Shown: positions 23,902-33,206 of the stretch, piece by piece
Layout: the number at the start of each line of letters is the position of its first letter
How positions within the stretch are numbered: position 1 is the stretch's first letter
NCBI GenBank assembly: GCA_965230485.1
Contig: CBDDLA010000001.1
Location: forward strand, 3,286,001-3,350,000
Origin: Putridiphycobacter sp965230485
GTDB taxonomy: Bacteria; Bacteroidota; Bacteroidia; Flavobacteriales_D; Crocinitomicaceae
Direction of reading: 5' to 3'
Length of the DNA: 64,000 nt
Made by a program: the position numbers and the translations under genes
The notes under the pieces: model-generated
What the model was told of the DNA's origin: nothing
What the model saw: the letters and a program-made list of their open reading frames with translations, nothing else
The model's database searches: none

Positions 23902-25605
23902 ATGAATAAGAGATTAATTATAGTGGTACTGGCCATGTTATTGTTCTTCATTTTTTCGTGTGAAAATGATCAGCCAGACGCCATATCAGAAAACGAAATT
24001 GAACAAACTGTTTCGGATCAAGAGTTTGAATTAGAACTGGAGGAAGCATATGCTTATTTAGATGCTGAAAGACGCATTTTATGGAAGAATAGAAAAAAAG
24101 TAAAGAAACCACATTATGCGCTCATAAGTGATGGAAAGCTTTCCCCTACTAACAGAACTATCCATACTCATTTGAAGGTATCTTCAGCTAAGGACATTGA
24201 CAGTTCTTTGAATGCCTGGCAAAAATCAGGCAACCCTCTGTTTTTAAATTGTCACGGAGGGCTCGTGCCTGCTAAAAAAGCGTTTACCAAACCCATTAAG
24301 GATAGTTTGAACGCCGTATTGGTCAATAATAATTTGTTCCCATATTATTTAATATATGATGCCGGTATTCTTCAAATGTCGAAGAAAGAGGTTAAAAGAA
24401 TGAACCGTCAACTCAAAAGGCTAGCCAGGAAAAGGCTCTTTGGAAAATTGCTGGCTAAGATAAAAGAACTTTTTACGAGGAAACAACAGAAATTAAGAAG
24501 AGAAAAAGGACTGGTTGAATTCACAGCCCTGGATACGGTTACCAATTTTGGATTATTAAGTGATGCAAATTTTGAAGAAAGTATCGACTGGAGTGATCCG
24601 AATCTGCGCTTCAAGGAATATGAGGTCGAAGGAGCCTTGGATGATATCTTATCTGAGTTGGATGAGGAGGAGTTTTTAATGTTTGCCACAATTCCTAAAG
24701 ATCATATCACCCGGACTGATAGGAAGAACTTTAAAAAGTTAAAACTGGTTGAAATATTAAATCAAATAGCGAACCGCTATCAATACAATAGAGACCATAC
24801 ACTTGTCTTAACTCTCATAGAGGAGGCATTAATTTATGGTGGCTTAGAACTTTTTGGCTTTGTGGATTTGGGAGCTTTGATAACGAAACATGTACGGCAG
24901 ATTTGGGATGCTTCGAAAAAGAATGTATCCAAGGCTTTTACCAATACAAAATATGCCGGTGGTACCGTTTTAGTGAATAAGCTGGCCGATAGAAAGGGAG
25001 ATGTCATTTTAATGGGATCGAGTACCGGAGCCATTTACGTATGTGAAATCATTAAAAAAATGAAAGAGGTCAAGAAGAAGAACCCTTCTGCGTTTATGGA
25101 ATTAAATATCCGTGTTATTTTAGTGGTAGCCGCATGTCAATTTCCTTTGTTCGAAGCTGCTTTTTCTGAATCTGACTCATTATTTAAAAAGGGGGATGTT
25201 TTAGTGATGAGTTTAAGTGACCAAATGGAACTAAAAGGGAGGTCTTCAGTTGCTATTGGTTCAACCCTTTATTATGTATCCAGCGTTGCAGAGGATTCAG
25301 ATGAATTTCATGATCTGCCTATTTTGGGGATGCAACGTTATTTTGAGGAAAGAGGTAAACTTGAAGCGTTACCGGATTCAGTTAAACATGCCATTGATTT
25401 TGCTTACGATTATCTGTCATACGGAACCGACTCTACTAAAATGATCGTGTCTTTTCAGCCCCACCCAACAGCATCATATCTGGAACATGATGGAACCAGA
25501 CATGTGAATTTGGTGAAGCAAAGACCAGGGCAAACTACTATGGCTTTATTTAGTCATCATGGCTATCATTTTGCTGGCAACAGCCTGGTAGCGGATGGAA
25601 ATTAG
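23902..25605 (+). CDS. lipoprotein with alpha/beta-hydrolase-like triad
   Basis: 567 residues with a lipoprotein signal (MNKRLIIVVLAMLLFFIFSC; Cys20). Features of a serine hydrolase are visible: PLFLNCHGG near residue 118 (possible oxyanion motif), nucleophile elbow VILMGSSTGA (Ser374), candidate acid Asp440 (SLSDQME) and candidate His552/553/556 (FSHHGYHF). A long basic helical insert lies at residues about 155-200 (KRMNRQLKRLARKRLFGKLL). Probably an outer-membrane-anchored hydrolase; the substrate is unknown. The gene lies just before the KAP NTPase gene (97 bp). The triad assignment is inference. Confidence 0.65.
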   Translation: MNKRLIIVVLAMLLFFIFSCENDQPDAISENEIEQTVSDQEFELELEEAYAYLDAERRILWKNRKKVKKPHYALISDGKLSPTNRTIHTHLKVSSAKDIDSSLNAWQKSGNPLFLNCHGGLVPAKKAFTKPIKDSLNAVLVNNNLFPYYLIYDAGILQMSKKEVKRMNRQLKRLARKRLFGKLLAKIKELFTRKQQKLRREKGLVEFTALDTVTNFGLLSDANFEESIDWSDPNLRFKEYEVEGALDDILSELDEEEFLMFATIPKDHITRTDRKNFKKLKLVEILNQIANRYQYNRDHTLVLTLIEEALIYGGLELFGFVDLGALITKHVRQIWDASKKNVSKAFTNTKYAGGTVLVNKLADRKGDVILMGSSTGAIYVCEIIKKMKEVKKKNPSAFMELNIRVILVVAACQFPLFEAAFSESDSLFKKGDVLVMSLSDQMELKGRSSVAIGSTLYYVSSVAEDSDEFHDLPILGMQRYFEERGKLEALPDSVKHAIDFAYDYLSYGTDSTKMIVSFQPHPTASYLEHDGTRHVNLVKQRPGQTTMALFSHHGYHFAGNSLVADGN

Positions 25606-25702
25606 TTATGCAAATTGTTCCCTTTTCAGCAGTTGAAATATAACTAATAGCAGAGAAAATAAGGTGACTTGAAATAACCAGTCTTGAAAATAAGTAATTA
25701 AA

Positions 25703-27472
25703 ATGATTAGAACTTTAAACTTGACAAAATCTGCTCCTAAAAGGAGATTACCTTTCGACAAGGAAAAACCCTTTTGTAAAATCGTATCATTCAAATATAG
25801 TGCACCTTCAGATGAATTAAACAAACATGCACTCCAAGTCCATTGGATCATAACTGATCAGGATGGAAATACAAAAACAAAACATTTAGGACCCATTGGT
25901 TTTTTAGAACCTTATAAAACAAGTATAAATGAAACTTTAGACTTAAGAAGGGTGTCAAAAATAGAATTGGAACTGATCTTACATACTCATGATAAAGATT
26001 ATATCAAAAATTTTAGTCATGCTATTGGAGTTCAGTACGATCTCATAGACAAACTCGACACTAGTATCCCAACTGCAGGGTTTGACGAGCACCTGACTGA
26101 TTCCAGAAATGTCAAAATCTTATTTTCGGCACCTTTCGGACAAGGTAAGTCCACTTTTTTAGATTATTATTTTGCTGAGCGAACAGATAAATACAATGTA
26201 ATAAGGCTATTTCCAATTAATTATTCAATAGCAAAAAATGAGGATATTTTTAAATATATTAAAACAGATATTTTAATCCAATTATTAGAAAACCCTGATG
26301 TAAAATTTGAGCAATTAACCCAAGGTTATGGCACTTCTTTTTATCAATTCTTTAAAAACAATCCTGAAAAAGTAATAGCTCCTTTGTTATTGTTAATGCC
26401 TAAAGTTGGTAAAACAGCACATACACTTTATAAAGAACTAGATAAAGTAAGGGAAGCTTTTTTTAAGTACCATGATGAAAATAATTTAAGCCAAGCAGAG
26501 AAAGCCAGCAATTTTATAAAAAGTGTAATTGAACAAGAAGGGAGCATTTATGAAGATAATTTCTATTCCCAATTAATCAGAAATCTTTTAATTCAATTAA
26601 AATCTAGCAACCCTGAAAAGGAAAACGTATTATTAATTGACGATTTGGACCGCATGGACCCTGATCATATTTTTAGAATATTAAACGTCTTGTCTGCTCA
26701 TTACGATAGCTTTCATCAAAATACTACTGCCGACAATAATAAGTTTGGGTTTGATCGCATTATTTTGGTGGGTGACATTGAAAATATAAGACATACTTAC
26801 GAATACCGTTATGGCCCAAAAGTGGGCTTTGAGGGGTATATGAATAAGTATTTTAGTACAAGTCCATTTAAGTTTAAAAATTCAAAAGTTTATCGGGCGG
26901 TTATTGATAATATAGATAATGAACAGGATTCAAGTAGAAAAGGAGAACATCACTATGCATTTGAACTAATTGCATCACCGTTAGTAAAAGCTAATTTTAT
27001 TACGTTACGAGATTTGTTTAAAATGCAGGCCTTAACTTTAGGTTACAAACGGAATTTGATGTGGAATAGTAATTCAATTAAAAATTCTTTTAAAAATGCC
27101 GTGTTTACGCCAACAATAGCTCTTCTTTCCGATTTCAAGAGTATGCATAATTTAATAGAGGAAATTCGAAATCTCCAATTCGAGCATTTTGATGAATTTT
27201 ATCAAGAGCGTAATTATTTTTGTATAAATTTATTAATTGGCTTATCGTATGAAAATGAGGCAGGGATATTTGAAGCTGAATATAAGGATAGTGAATTTAA
27301 AATCGAAGGTACTAAAGATAGTTATAGAAATTTTTTAGGTCGCATTCTCAGTATTAAACGCATAGAAACAAGAGAAACAATTCCGATTGATACAGATTTC
27401 ACTCATCAAGATTTTATCGATCTACTTGTTGAAAATATAAAGTACTACAATACAGTTAAACATTTACTTTAA
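25703..27472 (+). CDS. KAP-family P-loop NTPase
   Basis: 589 residues, no signal peptide. Walker A is APFGQGKST (about residues 142-150) and Walker B is VLLIDDLDRMD (about 308-318), whose DDLDR signature marks the KAP family. A long helical insertion lies between them (AHTLYKELDKVREAFFKY...), but no clear membrane helices are seen, unlike many KAP NTPases. KAP proteins include phage-exclusion PifA of plasmid F, so a role in immunity is possible. It is followed, after a 263-bp gap with short frames, by a helicase-nuclease gene in the same orientation. Confidence 0.85.
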   Translation: MIRTLNLTKSAPKRRLPFDKEKPFCKIVSFKYSAPSDELNKHALQVHWIITDQDGNTKTKHLGPIGFLEPYKTSINETLDLRRVSKIELELILHTHDKDYIKNFSHAIGVQYDLIDKLDTSIPTAGFDEHLTDSRNVKILFSAPFGQGKSTFLDYYFAERTDKYNVIRLFPINYSIAKNEDIFKYIKTDILIQLLENPDVKFEQLTQGYGTSFYQFFKNNPEKVIAPLLLLMPKVGKTAHTLYKELDKVREAFFKYHDENNLSQAEKASNFIKSVIEQEGSIYEDNFYSQLIRNLLIQLKSSNPEKENVLLIDDLDRMDPDHIFRILNVLSAHYDSFHQNTTADNNKFGFDRIILVGDIENIRHTYEYRYGPKVGFEGYMNKYFSTSPFKFKNSKVYRAVIDNIDNEQDSSRKGEHHYAFELIASPLVKANFITLRDLFKMQALTLGYKRNLMWNSNSIKNSFKNAVFTPTIALLSDFKSMHNLIEEIRNLQFEHFDEFYQERNYFCINLLIGLSYENEAGIFEAEYKDSEFKIEGTKDSYRNFLGRILSIKRIETRETIPIDTDFTHQDFIDLLVENIKYYNTVKHLL

Positions 27473-27614
27473 ATGCCAAAGAAAAATAGAAATAGAATAA
27501 TGCGAAATGCTAGAGTATATAGTGTTGCGCCCTCCTAGCCCTAGTAGAAGTATGAGTGAAACTAGCTTAGTCAAATTAAGACAATATTGGAGACATCCTA
27601 ATTAAGAGAGGTAA
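27473..27614 (+). other. short, broken frames between the KAP and helicase genes
   Basis: A 19-codon frame starts at ATG 27473, overlapping the end of the KAP gene's stop (TAAATG), rich in Arg and Lys, and stops at a TAG. A 17-codon frame at 27552 follows in another phase. Neither looks like a complete gene; a decayed small gene or an untranslated leader is possible. Confidence 0.3.
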
Positions 27615-27743
27615 ATGCAAAATATTTTAATTAGAGACATACAAACCAGTCTTGACCTAAAAGTCATTCATTTTGAAGCAATTCTTAATGAACAAGATTT
27701 AAATAAGAGTAAACTGCGAGGCCCTATCCACCAAAATGATTGA
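27615..27743 (+). CDS. possible 42-aa protein coupled to the helicase gene
   Basis: The frame MQNILIRDIQTSLDLKVIHF... runs from ATG 27615 to TGA 27743, overlapping the helicase start by 8 bp (ATGATTGA), the usual sign of translational coupling. A purine-rich AGAGAGG precedes it. No family recognised; it could be a leader frame that feeds ribosomes to the helicase start. Confidence 0.35.
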   Translation: MQNILIRDIQTSLDLKVIHFEAILNEQDLNKSKLRGPIHQND

Positions 27744-30732
27744 TAAAAACATAACAGCCTTAATAGGAAAAGCAATTCGAGAAGGTAAATACCTTAGCAT
27801 AACTTACAAGAATAAGGAAGGGGAGATTACTCCTTTCTGGATCAGTATTTTGGATATTAATGCAAATGATGAACTTTCTGTCAATATGTTCAATGTGACA
27901 AAAGATTATCCGCTTTTTCAAAAAAAGATCTTCATATCAAGTATTCAAACAGCTGAAATCTTAAAATTTTCACACTATGATGTTTCAGCTGAACTAATTA
28001 GAAAAATTGAGGAAGATGATAGTTTGGACAAGTATAATTTTGACAAATATGATAATAAAGTGCTGAATTATTATTTAGAATGTTATAAGGCAAATAATGA
28101 CCCATTTTTACATAAAAGTCATTTAATCCCGGGTTTGGATATAGAGTCATTGGTTGATCATAACCCCTATCATTTATCCGATAAACAACAAAAACACATC
28201 ATACAAAAAGTCTATAATAATGACTACAATTCGTTTTACGGCTACGAATTGGCTTTATGTGAATTTTCAATTGATTTAGCCTCAAGAGGAAAATTTGTAG
28301 TGGCACACAGAAAATTAACCTATGATCCTGTGGCGAAAACCCTTCATTTAGGGAGTGACACACATTTTAACTCCAATTTTTATATCAAAGACACGAAATA
28401 TGCTTTGTCTTATTATACAGATTTAAGCCCTGCGGATTTTGAAGAATTATACTTGAAAGATAAAATTGACACGATAAATACACTGTCCGGAAATTTTAGA
28501 TCGGGCGAGATAACCAATACAAAACCAGAAATTGTCGTTTTAGGGTATGCACAAATTGATATTTCTAAAATTTATGATGGCATACATGATGAGCATACTG
28601 GTAAAGACATTCAAGTGCCACTAAAAGCATTCTTCCAAAATCTATCTTTGATTGATAGAAGAAATAGAAAAGAACCCCATATTGTATTGTATGATGACAA
28701 TGTGAACATAGACCAACTTCGCACCGTTTATAATTCCTTAAAATATCCTATTACCTATGTGGAAGGACCACCAGGCACAGGAAAAACGCAAACCATCCTT
28801 AACATTGTCATCAATTGTTTAACGAACAATAAAACACTGTTAATTACATCTAATAATAATATACCCATTGATGGCATTAGGGATAAATTGCATTTAGGAC
28901 AATATAGAAGCAAAGAGATTTTGTTTCCGATTATACGACTTGGAAACAATAAGTATGTTGCTGAATCTCTAAAAAAAATAAAAAGGCTTTATGAATTTAA
29001 ATCAAAAGATATACCTAAAGAAAAACTGCTTTTCAATTTAAAGGAACAGTCAAAAATAAACAATGCAAAATTAGCGGAGAAATTAAAGAATTATGAACTC
29101 AGAGTTGATTTAGAGCAAAATCTAGAGTTCATAAACAAATTACTTTCAAAAGATGATGGTGCAACTTTCCGGCTCAAAGAACAGAAAAGGAAATTGGAAG
29201 AAAGAATCGCTGAAATACCAGAAACAACTGACGATAATGTGATGGGCGTTTTTGAGAGTATTAGAGATAATCACCAGTTACTACAATTTTTCTATTTTGA
29301 ATCCTTGAAACACGTCAAACGGTTAAAAAGTAAAAATTATAAAGCCTTGGTAGAGATTTTGTATATTCAAAATGAACAGGAACAAGTAAAAGAATTTAAT
29401 AAATGGATTTCTATTGACGAGCATTTAAAACTCTTCACTAAAGTATTTCCTGTTGTGCTTTCAACCAACCTATCCAGTCGAAAATTGGGCAGTAAATTCA
29501 AATTTGATTTATTGACTATTGATGAAGCCGGTCAATCAGACATTGCTACTAGTTTGATTCCAATTTCTAAGTGCTCAAACATGGTTTTAATTGGTGATAC
29601 TAATCAGTTAAAACCAATCGTCGTTTTTGAGGAAAGCAAAAATGAAAAATTAATGACACAATTTGGCATTGATGAAACATATAATTATTTCAACAATTCA
29701 ATACTATCTGTTTATAAGCGAATAGATAATATTTCAAGAGATATTTTATTGCGATACCATTACCGTTGTGGCAAAACAATTATAGACTATTCCAATAAAC
29801 GTTTTTATGAAAACAGATTAGACCTTTCAGCACTTAAAAACAAAGGTGAGGTATTATTATTGAATGTAAATAATATTAACCAGAAAAATAAAAACTCGCA
29901 ACTGGAAGAAGCCAATGCAATTGTTGAGTATATAAAAGCAAACAACTTATCTGATGTTTTTATCATTACTCCTTTTCGAAATCAGGAAGAGGTTATTAAT
30001 CACTATTTAAGTGAAGCCAAGGAAAAAAATGAAATAGATCATTCAGTCAGTTGTGGAACCATTCATAAAATTCAAGGACAAGAAAATAGAACAATCATTA
30101 TATCAACGGCACTATCTAAAAGTACTACACCAAGAACATACGATTGGATTAAAGACAATAGCCAGTTAATAAATGTGGGGGTGACAAGAGCAAAAGAAAA
30201 ACTAATTGTTGTGAGTGATAGAAAAGCAATAGATATTCTATCGAAAAAAGATGACGATTTATATGCTTTGATTAATTATGTGGAAAAAAATGGAACAACA
30301 GATGTTTCACCGAGCTTAGTTAATAAACTCACGATTGGATTCTCTAATAATTCAGAATTCGAAAACGAGTTTTATTCAACAATGAGTCATTACTGTTCAA
30401 CGCAAGGGAGCAAGTTTGGACGTAATGTAAAAATCACTGATGTGTTTCCGGAGGAAAAAAACAATCCGCTTGTTAATAAAAAAGAATTTGACGGCGTGCT
30501 TTATCAGGGCAGTCAACCAATGGTTGTATTTGAATTGAACGGCAAGGAGCATTATTCGAATAAAAGAACAATCGAGTCAGACAAGATTAAAAAGGCCTTA
30601 TTAGAACGTAAAAACATCAAATTGATTTTTATACCAAATCATTATGTAAAGCATTATGAATTCATCAGAGAACTAATCAATAAATTTAAAGGTGATGTTT
30701 ACCAAAAATCACTGTTTGATAGTTATGATTGA
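27736..30732 (+). CDS. SF1 (UPF1-like) helicase with C-terminal nuclease-like domain
   Basis: 998 residues. N-terminal residues about 10-75 (GKYLSITYKNKEGEITPFWI ... FISSIQTAEIL) look like a WYL-type SH3 barrel. Helicase core: Walker A VEGPPGTGKTQT (about 342-352), motif II LLTIDEAGQSD (about 594-604) with GDTNQLKP, motif V-like TIHKIQGQENRT (about 773-784) and motif VI NVGVTRAKEKL (about 812-822). A coiled region lies near residues 420-500. The C-terminus has EFDGVL ... MVVFELNGKEHY ... DKIKKALLERKNIKLIFIPN, the layout of a PD-(D/E)xK/DUF2726-type nuclease. It likely unwinds and cuts nucleic acid. The nuclease and WYL calls are inference. Confidence 0.85.
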   Translation: MIDKNITALIGKAIREGKYLSITYKNKEGEITPFWISILDINANDELSVNMFNVTKDYPLFQKKIFISSIQTAEILKFSHYDVSAELIRKIEEDDSLDKYNFDKYDNKVLNYYLECYKANNDPFLHKSHLIPGLDIESLVDHNPYHLSDKQQKHIIQKVYNNDYNSFYGYELALCEFSIDLASRGKFVVAHRKLTYDPVAKTLHLGSDTHFNSNFYIKDTKYALSYYTDLSPADFEELYLKDKIDTINTLSGNFRSGEITNTKPEIVVLGYAQIDISKIYDGIHDEHTGKDIQVPLKAFFQNLSLIDRRNRKEPHIVLYDDNVNIDQLRTVYNSLKYPITYVEGPPGTGKTQTILNIVINCLTNNKTLLITSNNNIPIDGIRDKLHLGQYRSKEILFPIIRLGNNKYVAESLKKIKRLYEFKSKDIPKEKLLFNLKEQSKINNAKLAEKLKNYELRVDLEQNLEFINKLLSKDDGATFRLKEQKRKLEERIAEIPETTDDNVMGVFESIRDNHQLLQFFYFESLKHVKRLKSKNYKALVEILYIQNEQEQVKEFNKWISIDEHLKLFTKVFPVVLSTNLSSRKLGSKFKFDLLTIDEAGQSDIATSLIPISKCSNMVLIGDTNQLKPIVVFEESKNEKLMTQFGIDETYNYFNNSILSVYKRIDNISRDILLRYHYRCGKTIIDYSNKRFYENRLDLSALKNKGEVLLLNVNNINQKNKNSQLEEANAIVEYIKANNLSDVFIITPFRNQEEVINHYLSEAKEKNEIDHSVSCGTIHKIQGQENRTIIISTALSKSTTPRTYDWIKDNSQLINVGVTRAKEKLIVVSDRKAIDILSKKDDDLYALINYVEKNGTTDVSPSLVNKLTIGFSNNSEFENEFYSTMSHYCSTQGSKFGRNVKITDVFPEEKNNPLVNKKEFDGVLYQGSQPMVVFELNGKEHYSNKRTIESDKIKKALLERKNIKLIFIPNHYVKHYEFIRELINKFKGDVYQKSLFDSYD

Positions 30733-30824
30733 CTAATACTGAGCTATTCGATACGGTTAAACATCAAATATAAAATGCAAAAAAATAACTTTACAATCTT
30801 TTAAAGACTATTTAAATAAAAATT

Positions 30825-31133
30825 ATGGCATCATTTTTTTGGCTCACATTAGTAGCAAGCTTTTTAGCATTAATTGTCGCCTTTTCGAAAGACGAATCTG
30901 ATGGATGGGATTTAGCTAAGGTTATTTATGCAGTAATAATAATGATAGCCCTGATAGTTACCTATTTTATGACAGGTTCTGACCCATTGTCACCTAATTC
31001 ACCAAGTATTAATGTGAATCAGAATTCTCCAACAAATGGTAATAGCCTGAATTACCAACCAATTATTGATGAATCAATTGAATATCCTCCTGGTTATGAA
31101 TCAGATTTTAGAATTGAAATTGATACTATTTAA
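30825..31133 (+). CDS. small two-span membrane protein, 102 aa
   Basis: 102 residues with two hydrophobic segments (FFWLTLVASFLALIVAF, residues 4-20; VIYAVIIMIALIVTYFM, residues 33-49) and an Asn/Pro/Ser-rich polar tail. No family recognised. It lies 92 bp after the helicase gene and 58 bp before the next gene, in the same orientation; whether it belongs to the helicase unit is unclear. Confidence 0.55.
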   Translation: MASFFWLTLVASFLALIVAFSKDESDGWDLAKVIYAVIIMIALIVTYFMTGSDPLSPNSPSINVNQNSPTNGNSLNYQPIIDESIEYPPGYESDFRIEIDTI

Positions 31134-31191
31134 TATTAGCTATCAATTAAATACATATATTTATAGCCAATAACATTGTGAAAATTCTTAG

Positions 31192-32238
31192 GTGCGTATC
31201 TTTAAAATTCTATTGATAAGTTTAGTGTTCATCTCTGCAAAAGGATTAGTTGCGCAGGTGATTAGGGATACGGTGATCAAACAAAATGTATCGATTGTAA
31301 AAGTGATTCAACACGATAAAACAGTGTATATCGGTCAGATGATTAAGTATGATGATGACGAACTGATATTGAAAATAAAAGATGGCGAACTTTATCACAT
31401 CAATGCCTCAGATATAGAATCGATTGAATTTATCAAGGAGCGATCTATTGGTATAGAAGGGGTAAGGGCTATTCCCTTTGGAACGCGTTACTATTATACG
31501 CAAAGTGCGATCCCACAGGGAAAGGGCAACCATTATAGTTTAATTCATCTATACGGCCCTGAATTTCATTTGGGCCTTACCAATCGCTTATCTTTAGGTT
31601 TTATGAGTACATGGATTGCATCACCAGTAGGTATGTCGGCTAAGTATACCATTCCAACAAAACACAAAAAGGTAAATTTTTCAATTCATTCCAGTATGTT
31701 TAGTATTGGGTATTTATATCAAGGGAGGTCGTGGGCAGGATTGCATACCGCCACTCTGACATTTGGGGATAGAAGCAGAAGCATTAGTATTTCTAGTGGT
31801 TTGGGTTTAGCTAAATTAGATTTTGGGACCAAAACTGGTGTAATTTTTAATCAATCAGGGAATACCTACAATACCGATTTAAGGCAATCATCAGTATCAT
31901 CAATTGCTGGGATTTATCCGATAGGAAACGGGTGGAGTTTTGTTTTTGACGCCATGGTATCTGTATCGAAAAGAAGGAATTATTTTACGGTTTTTTGGTT
32001 TAAAGATATTTCTGGGGTTGATGCATTAGGGCCAAGAGTCTCTCGTAAAGGAACTGAAATAGTAGCCTTTATTATGCCGGGGCTTCGTTTTCAGAAAGTG
32101 GAAAAAAGGGCATTTCAGTTTACTATGGCGGGTATTGCGCAACATAGCACTATCGGTTTTACGTATAACAACTATAACAATCCAAAATTAACGCGTTTAC
32201 TACCAGTACCAATGTGTTCATGGTATTTAAGATTTTAA
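31192..32238 (+). CDS. exported beta-barrel-like protein, unknown function
   Basis: 348 residues from GTG 31192. Signal peptide VRIFKILLISLVFISAKGLVAQ. Residues about 25-85 form a small domain (VSIVKVIQHDKTVYIGQMIKYDDDELILKIKDGELYHINASDIESIEF, read as an Sm/SH3-like strand pattern), and residues about 90-348 show amphipathic strands and end in CSWYLRF, with the terminal Phe typical of outer-membrane barrels. It overlaps the start of the next lipoprotein gene by one base (TAATG), so both are one operon. No family name can be given. Confidence 0.7.
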   Translation: MRIFKILLISLVFISAKGLVAQVIRDTVIKQNVSIVKVIQHDKTVYIGQMIKYDDDELILKIKDGELYHINASDIESIEFIKERSIGIEGVRAIPFGTRYYYTQSAIPQGKGNHYSLIHLYGPEFHLGLTNRLSLGFMSTWIASPVGMSAKYTIPTKHKKVNFSIHSSMFSIGYLYQGRSWAGLHTATLTFGDRSRSISISSGLGLAKLDFGTKTGVIFNQSGNTYNTDLRQSSVSSIAGIYPIGNGWSFVFDAMVSVSKRRNYFTVFWFKDISGVDALGPRVSRKGTEIVAFIMPGLRFQKVEKRAFQFTMAGIAQHSTIGFTYNNYNNPKLTRLLPVPMCSWYLRF

Positions 32239-33101
32239 TGATGAAGCAATTTAAGAAATATGGTTGGTTTTTTATTGTATTAGTCATTACGTCAGGTTGT
32301 GGCAAGGAAAAAAATTATACCGTTAATTTTGCCTCAACAGTCACTTCTACCAATAGTCCTTTAAGCACCATAGAGGTTAGGATTAGTTCTGAGAAAGGCT
32401 TAGACTCAAAAGGTTTATTATGGTCTTTAGATACTACTATTTACCTTAGTAGTGGTTATTATAATTCAATTGATTATCCATTTGGTCAAGATGGTAGAAT
32501 AATTGCAGACCCGGACGCTGAGGTTTTAGTTTTTAAGTTGGAGAATTTATTGCCAAATAGAACTTATTATTATCGTTTGTTCTCCGTTTATGATGGATAC
32601 GTCAAATACAGTGAATTGGAATCTTTCGAGACAACCTGTTCTGGCTTGGGTTGCGGTGAGGCAGGCGGACCAATTATATATTCTGATGGTATAGGAGGAG
32701 GGATTGAAGTCACTGCCTTTGACCCCCTCAGTTTGACTAAAAAATGGGGATGCCCTAATACCTATATGCAACAAACTGGACGAAGTGTAGGTACCGGACA
32801 ACTTAATACAACCAAGATTATTCAAGAATGCGGATCAAGCACACTGGCTGGAAATTGTGCCCGTTACGAGCAAAGGGCGTATTCAGATTATTATATGCCT
32901 TCTATTGATGAATTGCAGTTAATATACGACGAGATTTATGTGAATCAAAATAATCCATATGGTTGGATCGGACAAATTTATATGTCCTCTTCCGAAGTGT
33001 CTTCGGATTATTGTGAAGCTTTAAATTTTTCGACAGGTGAAACAGTGGAAATTTTAAAAAATGATGCAACTCGTACTACCTTTCCGATTCGAAGTTTTTG
33101 A
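32238..33101 (+). CDS. lipoprotein with fibronectin-like and DUF1566/Lcl-type domains
   Basis: 287 residues starting at ATG 32238 or 32241, chosen over an upstream Met at 32214 because it gives a clean lipoprotein signal (FFIVLVITSGC) and a TAATG junction with the preceding gene. Residues about 30-130 are strand-rich with a VFKLENLLPNRTYYYRLF segment, typical of a fibronectin-like module. The C-terminal half (SDYYMPSIDELQLIYDEI ... MSSSEVSSDYCEALNFSTGE ... FPIRSF) matches the DUF1566/Lcl C-terminal pattern of surface proteins. Role unknown, likely cell-surface binding. Confidence 0.7.
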   Translation: MMKQFKKYGWFFIVLVITSGCGKEKNYTVNFASTVTSTNSPLSTIEVRISSEKGLDSKGLLWSLDTTIYLSSGYYNSIDYPFGQDGRIIADPDAEVLVFKLENLLPNRTYYYRLFSVYDGYVKYSELESFETTCSGLGCGEAGGPIIYSDGIGGGIEVTAFDPLSLTKKWGCPNTYMQQTGRSVGTGQLNTTKIIQECGSSTLAGNCARYEQRAYSDYYMPSIDELQLIYDEIYVNQNNPYGWIGQIYMSSSEVSSDYCEALNFSTGETVEILKNDATRTTFPIRSF

Positions 33102-33193
33102 TGTTCAAGATATCAAAAGTTAAGAGTTTCAAATTATAATTTCAGGGGATTGTTTCTTCTTTATCTATAGCACAACCTCTTTCAATTTTTCAC

Positions 33194-33201
33194 TACCTTT
33201 A
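33194..33201 (+). promoter_or_regulatory. -7 promoter box TACCTTTA
   Basis: TACCTTTA matches the Bacteroidota -7 consensus TAnnTTTG apart from the last base, 5 bp before the ATG at 33207. No clear -33 TTG was found. A very short or leaderless transcript would result. Confidence 0.3.
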
Positions 33202-33206
33202 ACACT

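Noticed and set aside
20077..33101. Mobile-element boundaries (integrase, IS, att repeats) around the accessory stretch
   Set aside because: No transposase, integrase, tRNA or flanking direct repeat was found; mobility is suggested only by gene content.
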